Assembly (NCBI RefSeq): GCF_013385825.1
Contig: NZ_JACAPG010000020.1
Location: 147,754 to 211,753, forward strand
Direction: 5' to 3'
Length of the DNA: 64,000 bases
Source: Pseudomonas reactans
GTDB lineage: Bacteria > Pseudomonadota > Gammaproteobacteria > Pseudomonadales > Pseudomonadaceae
The notes under the pieces were generated by a model. That model was given only the letters and a program-made list of their open reading frames with translations, searched no databases and was not told the DNA's origin. Shown here one piece after another: positions 42,810-51,339 of this stretch. The position numbers were made by a program, and so were the translations under genes. How positions within the stretch are numbered: position 1 is the stretch's first letter; each line of letters opens with the position of its first letter.

Positions 42810-43400
42810 TCAGCTTTTTGGGGCTGACAAACGGCTGTACTGATCCTGGCTGATCCACCCGATAAACGAGCGGTCATCGGCATTGATGAACTCGACCTGG
42901 GCCCAGCCATCCTTGAAGGCCAGCACACCGACCACGTCATTCTTGACGATGTAGGGGCGCTTGGCGGCCTTGGCACTTGGGGTTTTCAACAGGTAAGCCT
43001 TGGCAGCGGATACCTGCACCAGGCCGATCCACTTTTTGTTGGCGGTCTGGGTCAGGTCCAGGCCGGTGGCGATCTCTGGCATCAGAACACTCAAGCAACC
43101 GGGATGCTGGCGACCCTGTTCCACGGTCAGGGTCACGCCGTCCGAAGAGGGCGCCACGCTGCCGGGGTAGGCAGTGTCGTTCCAGGTGGTCAGCGCTGAG
43201 GGCTTGCCTTGCAGGTAGAACGTGCAACTGCGAGTAACGCCCTCGCCCATCTCTTCCGCGTAATAGCCTTCCACCTGATGCTCAGGCGTCACCGCCAGCA
43301 TCAGCCCTTCGTATTTTCCGGAATGCAACGCAGGCGAACCGGCAAATGCGGGGAAAACGGCGCACAACGACAACACACCCACTGCTAGAAAACGGATCAT
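42810..43400 (-). CDS. Secreted SH3-domain protein, possible immunity partner of the muramidase
   Basis: Protein of 196 residues with a clear signal peptide (MIRFLAVGVLSLCAVFPAFA, cut before Gly21). The mature part has a beta-rich domain with two cysteines (TRSCTFYL, HPGCLSVL). It ends in a bacterial SH3-like domain (LLKTPSAKAAKRPYIVKNDV, VGVLAFKDGWAQVEFI). SH3 domains of this kind bind peptidoglycan or protein partners. ATG 43400 lies one base after the muramidase stop, with GAAGGA upstream. A secreted partner coded directly behind a cell-wall hydrolase suggests immunity, but it could instead be a wall-binding helper. Function is inferred. Confidence 0.6.
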   Translation of the reverse strand: MIRFLAVGVLSLCAVFPAFAGSPALHSGKYEGLMLAVTPEHQVEGYYAEEMGEGVTRSCTFYLQGKPSALTTWNDTAYPGSVAPSSDGVTLTVEQGRQHPGCLSVLMPEIATGLDLTQTANKKWIGLVQVSAAKAYLLKTPSAKAAKRPYIVKNDVVGVLAFKDGWAQVEFINADDRSFIGWISQDQYSRLSAPKS

Positions 43401-43401
43401 C

Positions 43402-44448
43402 TTATTTTTTTCCTTCAAGTTTCTCGTAGGCTTCTTTCATCAGGACGTCATAGTTGCCGTAGTCCTTGCCGTTATAGTTACGGGCCATCGAAGTGAAATC
43501 CTTGGCTTTCATGGCCGTCATCAACGTCGGGCTGTTAGCGCAAAACGCGAGAAACGCCTTCAGTTGATTACCGACATTCACTTTTAATGCCGCGGCAAAC
43601 TCAAACACCGTTTTGTAACCGCATGAGGCGTAGTTGAAGCCCATGGTCTGAAACATGCCCCACGACGCCGACATCAACGCCGCTTCCTGGTCCAGGGCGA
43701 ATGCAGTGGCCATGGTTTCCCAGGCCTTGACCTGATCCTTGTTATTGACCTGCCACTGCGGCCCGGCCTTTCTCACATAGATGTACGAAAGCAGCGGATG
43801 CGCCTGGTCGTAGATATGCTTGGTGTACTTGCGAAATTGGTGCCCTTCAAACGCAATGATCGGCAACTTGGCCGGCCCGAAACCCGAGCGACCACCGGAC
43901 TCCACCGTGGCGAAGGCCCTGATGACATTCACCGAAATGCCGTTGCCCAACTGCTTGGCGGCATTCTGAAAATCCGTATCGGTGAGCGTCATGCCGCCAT
44001 CGCACGTGGCCTGCAGCATCAATTGGCGATTGCGCCGCTCAGCCTCGATCATTGCCCGCATACGGTCCAGGTACACGTTGACGGTGGCTTGCACCGCGTC
44101 ACCCTGGTTGTTACCGAATGCATTCAGAAAGCTTGGAATACGCATGCTCGGAAAGGCCTTCACCGGTACCTTCACCGCCTCTTCGATCAGGCTGTTGAAG
44201 GTTTTACCGGTCGGGTCGATCACACCATCGGGGTGCGCGTATTTGAGATGACGGAACTGATACTGGCTGATGCACTGCACCAACTGACCGTCGCACTTGC
44301 CGTTTTCGGCCAGTGGGAAGCCCAGTTTAGGAATGATCAGATTGAATAAATATTGGATGCACTGCACATCGGAAGGCACGTTGCGGGCTTTACCGGGCGC
44401 GCCTACCGAAGCACTGATAAGACGCGGCAACCCTTGCAGGCTTTTCAT
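43402..44448 (-). CDS. N-acetylmuramidase-domain protein with N-terminal peptidoglycan-binding region
   Basis: Protein of 348 residues without a signal peptide. The N-terminal part (about 20-90) resembles a peptidoglycan-binding domain: DVQCIQYLFNLIIPKLGF and DGVIDPTGKTFNSLIEEA. The C-terminal part (about 150-345) matches the N-acetylmuramidase (DUF3380) family: VIRAFATVESGGRSGF with candidate catalytic Glu183, PIIAFEGHQFRKYT, ASWGMFQTMGFNY and MARNYNGKDYGNYD. ATG 44448 has AAGG at 9 bases; ATG 44457 is too close to it. No holin or phage gene is near, so an effector delivered by a secretion system fits better than an endolysin. Delivery route is inferred. Confidence 0.75.
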   Translation of the reverse strand: MKSLQGLPRLISASVGAPGKARNVPSDVQCIQYLFNLIIPKLGFPLAENGKCDGQLVQCISQYQFRHLKYAHPDGVIDPTGKTFNSLIEEAVKVPVKAFPSMRIPSFLNAFGNNQGDAVQATVNVYLDRMRAMIEAERRNRQLMLQATCDGGMTLTDTDFQNAAKQLGNGISVNVIRAFATVESGGRSGFGPAKLPIIAFEGHQFRKYTKHIYDQAHPLLSYIYVRKAGPQWQVNNKDQVKAWETMATAFALDQEAALMSASWGMFQTMGFNYASCGYKTVFEFAAALKVNVGNQLKAFLAFCANSPTLMTAMKAKDFTSMARNYNGKDYGNYDVLMKEAYEKLEGKK

Positions 44449-44605
44449 CACAGACATCCTTGTTAGTTAAAGAAGTGATAGCACTTCAATATCAACTCCA
44501 CGCCCTTGTCATACTCTGAAACAAGTGGCTGGCGGAAACTAACAAGGTGGTTTTAGGTTGTCCAGGGCGACCGCTGAAAGTTGTGAAACAGGCGAATTAA
44601 ATAAA

Positions 44606-46567
44606 TCAGTAACCGTGGAATTCACGGGTTTTCTGATACGTGTGGAAATCAATCCACTCAACCACGTCGTAAGGCAGGTAAAGCTGCATCCGCGCCCGGG
44701 AAATGGCGATGTACACCGCGCACAGTCGCTGGTCGAACGCGTAGGCATCCTTGAACTTCACGTTGGTCAGCAGTTCGGGCGTCAGCAGCACCCGGTCGAA
44801 CTCCATGCCGCCGGCCTCCTCCGCCAACATCAGCAGGCAGCGTTTGCCGGGGACACCGCTGAGGCGGTTCAAACGCGTGATATCAGCGACGTTGAAGCCT
44901 TTTTCCAACTCGCTCTCGACCCACAGGAACGACTCGTCGTACTGGCTGGCATCGCGCACCTGTTGCCAGTCGTCCATGTCGCTGAAGTAAGCATGGGGGC
45001 CGTTGTCGTTGTGCTCGTTGCTGTAGAACTCCGGCTTGAACAGCGCGATGACGCTGATCATGAAGCGCTGCAGATCCTGCTGCGCGGCACTGTCGAAGAA
45101 GCCAAATGGGCAGTTAGCCTGTTGCAACTGGATGGCCCATTTCATGGTGTCCCAAGGGGACGCGGTCAACACCACGCAGCCTTCGGGCGGCACGAAACCC
45201 TGAGGGTAATGCTCAATGCCGACGTCGGCATCCCGCGCGCCTTCGAAGGGTGTCTTGCCCTTCTGCGAGTGCACGCTGATCAGCGGGTTGACCAGGCGCT
45301 CGACGTTGCGGCCCGAGCGCACGGAGTAATTGATGTCGGTGTGCCGGACTTCGCGCTTGCGCCTGACCATTACACCGCTGGCCAATTGGTATTCATCGCC
45401 AAGGGTGATCAGCACCTGACGGCCACGCTCGATAATCTGCAACAACGAAGGCGGAATGTCCTGGCTTTCATCGATCAGCACATGGGTGTAGCGCGGCGGC
45501 ACCACGCATCCATCGAGGCTCGCGCGCTTGATCAGCAACAGGGCTGCGAAGGCCGTCTGACCGGCCCACTGCGGGTTGGCTTGAACGTACGTCCACAACC
45601 GGCTGGAGTACTCCAGCAACGCCTGGGCATCCACGCTGGACAGAGGCTGTTTGAAATGCGGCAAATGCCTGGCCGACAGACTGTGATGGTTGGAGTGGCA
45701 GTAGCTGTCGAGCACCTTCAGGCAGATATCGAGCGTGGCCGCGCCATCGTGTCCGCGCCAGCCATGGATATTCAGGGTCTGGGAGACTTCGTGTTTGCCG
45801 GGCAACCGAGTTGGCGTGGCCTGCGCGGAGGGGCGCTGCCCCTGCAACAGCGCCTTGGCGAAGGCGGCAAAGGTCGAACCGGTCTTACTGTCCTTGGCCA
45901 GCCCCATGCGTTCACGCAGGGTCGCGAGCTTTGCTCCAGTGCGTGCCAGTATCAAGGTCTGGGCCGGCCGCAGGCACTCCATCAAGGCGCCAAGCAGGTG
46001 GCTCTTGCCGATGCCGGCGTAGCCCTGGACATGCAGGTCTTCGTTCAGGTTGGCGCGGAAGGTCCGCACCAGCTTGTCCTGCGCCGGGCTGAGCCAGCGC
46101 TCGCGGTGCCGGGGCGTGACCATCTGCTGGCTGAATGGATCGTTGCTGCGCAAATGGCGGACCTTGTAGCCGATATCCCATTTACCCGTAGGCAGCAGGT
46201 AATCCCGCGCCGCGACTTCTTCAGCCGAGAGCAGGCGCAGATTGACGGTTTTAAGGGCGTTGAAGCCGAAGTACAACTTGCGTGGATCGAACAGCCGCTG
46301 GGCTTCGGGCAACAACGTGGCGGCGCCCTCTGCCTGGGTTTCCACCGCCCAATCGAGCAACTTGGCCAAGATGCGCTCGGCACCCGCGCAGGTCAGGTCC
46401 TTTTCCGCCGCCTGGGCCAGGTTCTGGATAACCAGCACCGCGGCCAGCTCCGGATCTGTCAGACCGACCAGGGCCTTGGCGCCGTCCACGCCGAGCAGGG
46501 CCGTGCAGGTTTCCTCCGTGACAGGCAGGAAGACCGGGCTGGATAAGTCAAAGTGTTCCGGTTGCAT
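44606..46567 (-). CDS. Superfamily 1 (UvrD/Rep-like) helicase-type ATPase
   Basis: Protein of 653 residues; function not assigned. About 160 unfamiliar residues come first. The helicase motifs follow: Q-like WLSPAQDKLVRTF, Walker A GYAGIGKSH (182-190), motif II LIDESQDI (365-371), motif III TLGDEYQ (388-394), motif IV HTDINYSVRSG, and motif VI VYIAISRARMQLYLP near 625. This is a complete SF1A set, shorter than UvrD. ATG 46567 follows GAGGCAC, 20 bases after the smaller upstream gene, so the two form an operon. Such stand-alone ATPases occur in repair or defence contexts; none is proven here. Confidence 0.7.
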   Translation of the reverse strand: MQPEHFDLSSPVFLPVTEETCTALLGVDGAKALVGLTDPELAAVLVIQNLAQAAEKDLTCAGAERILAKLLDWAVETQAEGAATLLPEAQRLFDPRKLYFGFNALKTVNLRLLSAEEVAARDYLLPTGKWDIGYKVRHLRSNDPFSQQMVTPRHRERWLSPAQDKLVRTFRANLNEDLHVQGYAGIGKSHLLGALMECLRPAQTLILARTGAKLATLRERMGLAKDSKTGSTFAAFAKALLQGQRPSAQATPTRLPGKHEVSQTLNIHGWRGHDGAATLDICLKVLDSYCHSNHHSLSARHLPHFKQPLSSVDAQALLEYSSRLWTYVQANPQWAGQTAFAALLLIKRASLDGCVVPPRYTHVLIDESQDIPPSLLQIIERGRQVLITLGDEYQLASGVMVRRKREVRHTDINYSVRSGRNVERLVNPLISVHSQKGKTPFEGARDADVGIEHYPQGFVPPEGCVVLTASPWDTMKWAIQLQQANCPFGFFDSAAQQDLQRFMISVIALFKPEFYSNEHNDNGPHAYFSDMDDWQQVRDASQYDESFLWVESELEKGFNVADITRLNRLSGVPGKRCLLMLAEEAGGMEFDRVLLTPELLTNVKFKDAYAFDQRLCAVYIAISRARMQLYLPYDVVEWIDFHTYQKTREFHGY

Positions 46568-46587
46568 AGTGCCTCGCCGCCAGGGAA

Positions 46588-47061
46588 TCAGGCATTGCCC
46601 TGACCGCCCAGTTCAAACCGATACTCCCCCAGGGACCCCGACATACCGCCGCAATGAGGGCCTGCGTCAGCCGTAGCGGCCATCGCGCTGACCTGCTGCT
46701 GGAGTTCGAAGACCGCCATATCCAGCAGCCGGCGCAGGTCTTCGGCACTCTGTGCGGCTACATTCAATTGCAGCGTATAGGCGCCCGTAAGAGGCGGCGG
46801 CGCTGGATCGGCGGGCGGTGCGGGCTCATTGGCCACCTCCCCCGTCCGGATCATTTCCGCCTGGCTGAGGATTTCCGCGTGCTCGTCGTCCATAAGGTCC
46901 AGCACCCGCGACAATTCCAGGGTCTGTTCAGGATGGGATTGAATGCGGTCCTTGATCTCCAGGCGCCGCATCTGCCACTCCCGCAGCTTTTCGCGCGTGA
47001 GGTCGTCGACTTTTTCCACGTGTATTGTCTCCGGATGCCAGGCACTGGAGTATGCCGCCAT
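46588..47061 (-). CDS. Uncharacterised small protein upstream of the helicase
   Basis: Protein of 157 residues from ATG 47061 (a TTG at 47124 would lengthen it toward the ffs gene). I do not recognise it. The first half is charged and helical (DDLTREKLREWQMRRLEIKD). It is followed by a proline-rich linker (EPAPPADPAPPPL) and a second helical region (AQSAEDLRRLLDMAVFELQQ), with a short GHC-type tail. No signal or membrane segment. Paired with the helicase gene by a 20-base gap. It may be a partner or regulator of that ATPase. Confidence 0.55.
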   Translation of the reverse strand: MAAYSSAWHPETIHVEKVDDLTREKLREWQMRRLEIKDRIQSHPEQTLELSRVLDLMDDEHAEILSQAEMIRTGEVANEPAPPADPAPPPLTGAYTLQLNVAAQSAEDLRRLLDMAVFELQQQVSAMAATADAGPHCGGMSGSLGEYRFELGGQGNA

Positions 47062-47140
47062 GGACTGCCCGATGGCAGATGGCTTGAAAGCATTTTTTGA
47101 ATTGATTTTGAGGAGGTGTTGCAAGGAAGAGCGTTATGGA

Positions 47141-47250
47141 GGCAACCCCACCAGCCACACCCCGGCACACAATGTTCCCGCTGTGGCTGCTGCCTTCCGG
47201 CTCTGACCAGGTTCACGGGTAATCGTTGCGGGGGGACCGATGGGGTCACC
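47141..47250 (-). ncRNA. ffs: 4.5S RNA of the signal recognition particle
   Basis: About 110 bases on the minus strand. The conserved apical domain reads GTGAACCTGGTCAGAGCCGG followed by AAGGCAGCAGCCACAGC, the Ffh-binding loop of bacterial SRP RNA. The ends pair: GGTGACCCCATC at the 5' side with GGTGGGGTTGCC at the 3' side, twelve pairs including wobbles. It binds Ffh to target membrane proteins. Ends are set from the pairing and may be off by a few bases. A promoter with a leader lies just upstream. Confidence 0.92.
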
Positions 47251-47282
47251 ATAACGACGCCTGCCTCTCGGCAAGCGGGGCC

Positions 47283-47310
47283 ATTGTACCGATCTCATCG
47301 GAAGTTACAA
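47283..47310 (-). promoter_or_regulatory. Sigma-70 promoter of ffs
   Basis: Read on the minus strand: TTGTAA (-35), 16 bases, TACAAT (-10). It would start about 26 bases before the mature 4.5S RNA, leaving a leader with a short GCC/GGC hairpin to be trimmed by RNase P, as known for E. coli ffs. Confidence 0.6.
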
Positions 47311-47377
47311 CCGTTGGGGGCGGATTAAAAATATTCGATGGTTCAAGCACTTGACTGGTGGATTCACATAATTCTCT

Positions 47378-47475
47378 GTAGGAGCGAGCTTGCTCGCGAA
47401 AAACTTGAGAGCGTCTCGATAAACCAGGAACACTGCGTCATCGTTGACGTTCTTCGCGAGCAAGCTCGCTCCTAC
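47378..47475. repeat. REPIN overlapping a stop codon
   Basis: GTAGGAGCGAGCTTGCTCGC at 47378 and its inverse ending at 47475. Same family as the copies at 16501, 20605 and 63948. The right arm covers the stop codon (47472-47474) of the metallopeptidase gene. Confidence 0.9.
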
Positions 47476-48635
47476 AAAAGAACGGCTTCGTCTGCTCGGC
47501 CACCTTCTTCCTGAATCACCAGGTGGATGAAGTGCAATTTGGCAATCACCGCCGGTGGCAGCACGAAGGGATAGAAATCCGGCTGGCCCATGCTGCGCGA
47601 CAGTTCATTGAGCATGCCGGCCAGCTCGATCCAGGCGTTGACGAACGACAAGAACGCCACGCCGCCGGGGTGTTCGGGGTCGTAGAGGGTGGTGAGCGGG
47701 AATGGCTGGTAATCCAGGTCCATCTCGCGGGCGCTCATGCCAAAGCCGAGGGCGGTGTCGACGGCGTCCATCATGTGCAGGTAGTGCGCCCAGGTTTCGG
47801 CCCAGTCTTCCCAAGGGTGCATGGTGGCGTAGGCACTGACGCAGGTTTGCTGCCAGTCCGGGCGTGGGCCGTTCTGGTAGTGCTGGTCGAGAGCGTCGGC
47901 ATAACTGGCGCGTTCGTCGCCGAACAGGTGGCGAAACGGTTCAAGCCAATGGGTATTGGCGATCAGCCGGTCCCAATAGTAATGGCCGACTTCATGGCGA
48001 AAGTGCCCAAGCAGGGTGCGATAAGGTTCGCGCATTTGTACGCGGACTTTTTCGCGGTGGGCGTCGTCGGCTTCCTTGATGTCCAGGGTGATCAGGCCGT
48101 TGGCATGGCCGGTCATTGGCGCGTTGCCTTCCAGATCGATGCCGACAAAGTCGAAGGCCAGGCCGGTGTCTTCGTCGACGCTTTTGGGCACCACCTGCAA
48201 GCCCAGGCTGATGAGTTGCGCGACGAGGCGACGCTTAGCGGTTTCGACTTTGCGCCAGCGCTCGTGGTTTTCCGGGATCGACAAGTCAGGAATGGTGCGG
48301 TTCAGGCTGCACGCCACGCACAGCGGCGCGGTGCTGTGCGCCGGAATCAGCCAGTTGCAGGCGGCCGGCGTGTCGAGGTTGGCACAACGGCGGAAAGCGC
48401 CGGCGTCGAGGTTGCCGTCCTGAAGCCAGGTGCCTTCGACCGGGCCGGGTTGCAGGGAGGCGAGCCGACTTTGTTGGGGTTGATAGCCCAGCAGGGCCTG
48501 GCAGGCCAGGCACTGGCTGTTGCGAAAGAACAACGATTGGCCACAACGGCACTGCCACACTTTGCTGTCGCGGGAGCTGCCGGCTACGAAGGGTGCTGCA
48601 ATGCGCGAACTGAGTTGCTCGAAGTAGCGGAACAT
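47472..48635 (-). CDS. Putative zinc-binding metallopeptidase with N-terminal zinc ribbon
   Basis: Protein of 387 residues. The N-terminus has a treble-cleft/zinc-ribbon pattern (WQCRCGQSLFFRNSQCLACQ) and further cysteines (NRCANLD-like RRCANLD, LCVACSLNR). The middle holds HEVGH at 214-218 (HExxH), with MHPWEDWAETWAHYLHM giving later ligands. This matches the family annotated only as putative zinc-binding metallopeptidase. ATG 48635 with GGGAGAG upstream. Its last codons and stop lie inside a REP arm, so the C-terminal end was shaped by that insertion. Role unknown. Confidence 0.8.
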   Translation of the reverse strand: MFRYFEQLSSRIAAPFVAGSSRDSKVWQCRCGQSLFFRNSQCLACQALLGYQPQQSRLASLQPGPVEGTWLQDGNLDAGAFRRCANLDTPAACNWLIPAHSTAPLCVACSLNRTIPDLSIPENHERWRKVETAKRRLVAQLISLGLQVVPKSVDEDTGLAFDFVGIDLEGNAPMTGHANGLITLDIKEADDAHREKVRVQMREPYRTLLGHFRHEVGHYYWDRLIANTHWLEPFRHLFGDERASYADALDQHYQNGPRPDWQQTCVSAYATMHPWEDWAETWAHYLHMMDAVDTALGFGMSAREMDLDYQPFPLTTLYDPEHPGGVAFLSFVNAWIELAGMLNELSRSMGQPDFYPFVLPPAVIAKLHFIHLVIQEEGGRADEAVLL

Positions 48636-48714
48636 GGCGATCTCTCCCTGGGTGACTGAGACTAGATCATTTGTTCTTCTGGATCGTTCCACATTGTTGT
48701 ATGAGCGGGTTTGT

Positions 48715-48884
48715 TGTGGCGAGCGGGCTTGTCCCGCGTTGGGCTGCGAAGCGGCCCCAATAATGACGACGAGGTGGTTCAGATAGACCGAAGTGCCTGG
48801 ATTTAGTGCTGCTTCGCAGCCCAACGCGGGACAAGCCCGCTCGCCACAGAAAGTCTGCTCGCCACAACAAGTCCGCTCGCCACA
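48715..48884. repeat. Long inverted repeat (TGTGGCGAGCGGGC type) with added 18-bp tandem units
   Basis: Two 38-base arms, 48715-48752 and 48811-48848, are exact inverse copies starting TGTGGCGAGCGGGCTTGTCC. After the right arm its last 18 bases are repeated twice more with small changes: 48849-48866 and 48867-48884, each ending CTCGCCACA. It fills most of the 258-base gap between the metallopeptidase gene and ligA, and could end both transcripts. Confidence 0.88.
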
Positions 48885-48893
48885 GCGTCCAAA

Positions 48894-51251
48894 TCAGACG
48901 GTGATGTTGTGCTTGGCGAGGAAGGCGACGAAAGCCTCTTCGTCCAGCACTTTCAGGCCCAGCTCGCTGGCCTTGGCCAGCTTGGAACCGGCGCCCGGCC
49001 CCGCCACCACACAGTGGGTTTTCGCCGACACGGAACCCGCCACCTTGGCGCCGAGGCTTTCCAGCTTCTCCTTGGCCACGTCGCGGCTCATCAGTTCCAG
49101 GGAACCGGTGAGCACCCAGGTGTGGCCGGCTTCGGGCAAGCCTTCGACGACCTTCTTCTCGCTGTCCCAATGCATGCCGAAGTCCTTGAGCTGCTGCTCG
49201 ATGGCCAGGGCGCGGTTGGCGTTGTCGGCATTGTCGAAGAACTCGCGCACGGCCTTGGCTTGTTTCTCGGGCAGGGCCTGGCGCATGTCCAGCCAGTCGG
49301 CCTTGATCACGCCTTCGAGGGTGACGAACTTGTCTGCCAGCTTCTGCGCAGCGCCCGGGCCGACGCTCGGTACGTGCAGCTTGTCGAGCAACCCGCCCAG
49401 GGTGGTGCTGGCGGCGAATTCAGCACTCAGGTCGCCCTGCTCCTGCAGTTGCAGGCCGCACTCCTGCGGCGACAGCAGCGCGCCGATCACGTCCTGGTTA
49501 TGGCTGTCTTCAAAGAAACTATGAATCTCATGCGCCACTTCCAGGCCCACGTCCGGCAAGTACGTCAACACTTCCGGCAAGGCCTTCTGCACGCGCTCCA
49601 GGGAGGCCAGGGAGCGTGCCAGCACCTTGGCGGTCTCCTCGCCCACATCGGGAATGCCCAGGGCGTAGATAAAGCGCGCCAGGGTCGGGGATTTGCTGTT
49701 TTCGATCGCGGTGATCAGTTTCTTGCTGGAAATGTCGGCAAAGCCTTCCAGGTCGATGATCTGTTCGTACTTGAGTTTGTAGAGGTCGGCCGGTGAGCCG
49801 ATGAGCTTTTCATCCACCAGTTGCTCGATTGTCTTGTCGCCCAGGCCATCAATGTCCATGGCGCGGCGCGAGACGAAATGGATGATCGCCTGCTTGAGCT
49901 GCGCGCCACAAGCCAGACGCCCGACGCACCGGTACACCGCGCCTTCGCTGACGGTTTCCTTGCCCTTGCTGCGCTTGACCAGTTGCGTGCGCTCCACGTG
50001 GGAACCACACACCGGGCAGCTCTCGGGGATCGGCACCGCACGGGCATTTTCCGGGCGGCGCTCAAGCACCACCGAAACTACTTGTGGGATCACATCCCCA
50101 GCGCGGCGGATAATCACGGTATCGCCGATCATCACGCCCAGGCGCGCCACTTCATCCATGTTGTGCAAGGTGGCGTTGGACACGGTAACACCCGCGACCT
50201 TGACCGGTTTAAGGCGCGCCACCGGCGTGACGGCGCCGGTACGCCCGACCTGGAATTCCACGTCGAGCAATTCAGTCAGCTCTTCCAAGGCAGGGAATTT
50301 GTGGGCGATGGCCCAGCGCGGTTCGCGGGCACGGAAACCCAGTTCACGCTGCGAGGCGATGCTGTTGACCTTGAACACCACGCCGTCGATCTCATACGGC
50401 AGGCTGTTGCGCCGCTCGCCGATATCGCGGTAGTAGTCCAGGCAATCCTGGATGCCTTTGGCCAGCTTCAGTTCGTGACTGATGGGCATGCCCCATTTCT
50501 GCAACTGTTGCAGGTTGCCGATGTGGGTGTCGCTGATATCAGTGGTCACGCCGTAGCAGCAGAATTCCAAGGGTCGGCTGGCGGTGATCTTCGAATCCAA
50601 CTGACGCAGGCTGCCGGCAGCGGCATTGCGCGGGTTGGCGAAAGTCTTGCCGCCGACTTCCAGTTGCGAGGCGTTGAGCCGCTCGAAACCGGCCTTGGAC
50701 ATGAACACTTCGCCACGCACTTCCAGGGTCGCCGGCCAGCCGCTGCCGTGCAGTTTCAACGGGATATTGCGCACGGTGCGCACGTTGACGCTGATGTCTT
50801 CACCGGTGGTGCCGTCGCCACGGGTGGCGCCGCGTACCAGTTCGCCGTCCTGATACAGCAGACTGACCGCCAGGCCATCCAGCTTCGGTTCGCAACTGTA
50901 TTCCACCACCGCGCCACCGCCAAACAGATCGCCGGCCGGCAGGTCGAGGCCTTCGGTGACCCGGCGATCGAATTCCAGCATGGTGGTTTCATCAAACGCG
51001 TTGCCGAGGCTGAGCATGGGGATCTCATGCTTGACCTGAGTGAACGCCGACAACGCCGCACTGCCGACCCGCTGCGTCGGGGAGTCGCGCGTGACCAGGT
51101 CCGGGTGCTCGGCCTCCAGGGCCTTGAGCTCATGGAACAGCCGGTCGTACTCGGCGTCCGGAATGCTCGGCTCGTCGAGGACGTGGTAACGGTAGTTGTG
51201 CTGATCCAGTTCAGCGCGCAGTTCGAGGATGCGGGTGTGGGCGGCGGTCAT
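48894..51251 (-). CDS. ligA: NAD-dependent DNA ligase LigA
   Basis: Essential ligase of 785 residues that seals nicks in replication and repair. The adenylation lysine is in CEPKLDGLAVS (about 122-132). RGDGTTGEDIS and EIDGVVFKVN follow in the nucleotidyltransferase domain. Zinc cysteines are CPVCGSHV and CVGRLACG. HhH repeats (LGDKTIEQLV, LGIPDVGEETAKVLARS) and a C-terminal BRCT domain (TWVLTGSLELMSRDVAKE) complete it. It is longer than the roughly 670-residue E. coli enzyme because of inserts typical of Pseudomonas. ATG 51251. Third gene in smc-zipA-ligA. Confidence 0.95.
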   Translation of the reverse strand: MTAAHTRILELRAELDQHNYRYHVLDEPSIPDAEYDRLFHELKALEAEHPDLVTRDSPTQRVGSAALSAFTQVKHEIPMLSLGNAFDETTMLEFDRRVTEGLDLPAGDLFGGGAVVEYSCEPKLDGLAVSLLYQDGELVRGATRGDGTTGEDISVNVRTVRNIPLKLHGSGWPATLEVRGEVFMSKAGFERLNASQLEVGGKTFANPRNAAAGSLRQLDSKITASRPLEFCCYGVTTDISDTHIGNLQQLQKWGMPISHELKLAKGIQDCLDYYRDIGERRNSLPYEIDGVVFKVNSIASQRELGFRAREPRWAIAHKFPALEELTELLDVEFQVGRTGAVTPVARLKPVKVAGVTVSNATLHNMDEVARLGVMIGDTVIIRRAGDVIPQVVSVVLERRPENARAVPIPESCPVCGSHVERTQLVKRSKGKETVSEGAVYRCVGRLACGAQLKQAIIHFVSRRAMDIDGLGDKTIEQLVDEKLIGSPADLYKLKYEQIIDLEGFADISSKKLITAIENSKSPTLARFIYALGIPDVGEETAKVLARSLASLERVQKALPEVLTYLPDVGLEVAHEIHSFFEDSHNQDVIGALLSPQECGLQLQEQGDLSAEFAASTTLGGLLDKLHVPSVGPGAAQKLADKFVTLEGVIKADWLDMRQALPEKQAKAVREFFDNADNANRALAIEQQLKDFGMHWDSEKKVVEGLPEAGHTWVLTGSLELMSRDVAKEKLESLGAKVAGSVSAKTHCVVAGPGAGSKLAKASELGLKVLDEEAFVAFLAKHNITV

Positions 51252-51339
51252 GGGTGTTCTCTCAGAAAGCAAAAGAGCAGCCGAAGCTGCTCAATATGTT
51301 AGTGCGCTTATTCTATCCGACAACGCCGAGGAGCAATCC

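Noticed and set aside
43402..44448. Muramidase gene as a prophage endolysin
   Set aside because: No holin, tail, integrase or other phage gene lies nearby and its neighbour is a secreted SH3 protein, so a phage cassette is not supported.
44558..46546. 662-codon plus-strand frame opposite the helicase gene
   Set aside because: Antisense shadow; the minus frame carries all the helicase motifs.
16501..48884. Repeats considered as a CRISPR array or as IS ends
   Set aside because: The repeats are scattered inverted pairs typical of REP/REPIN elements, without regular spacers, flanking cas genes, transposase or target duplications.
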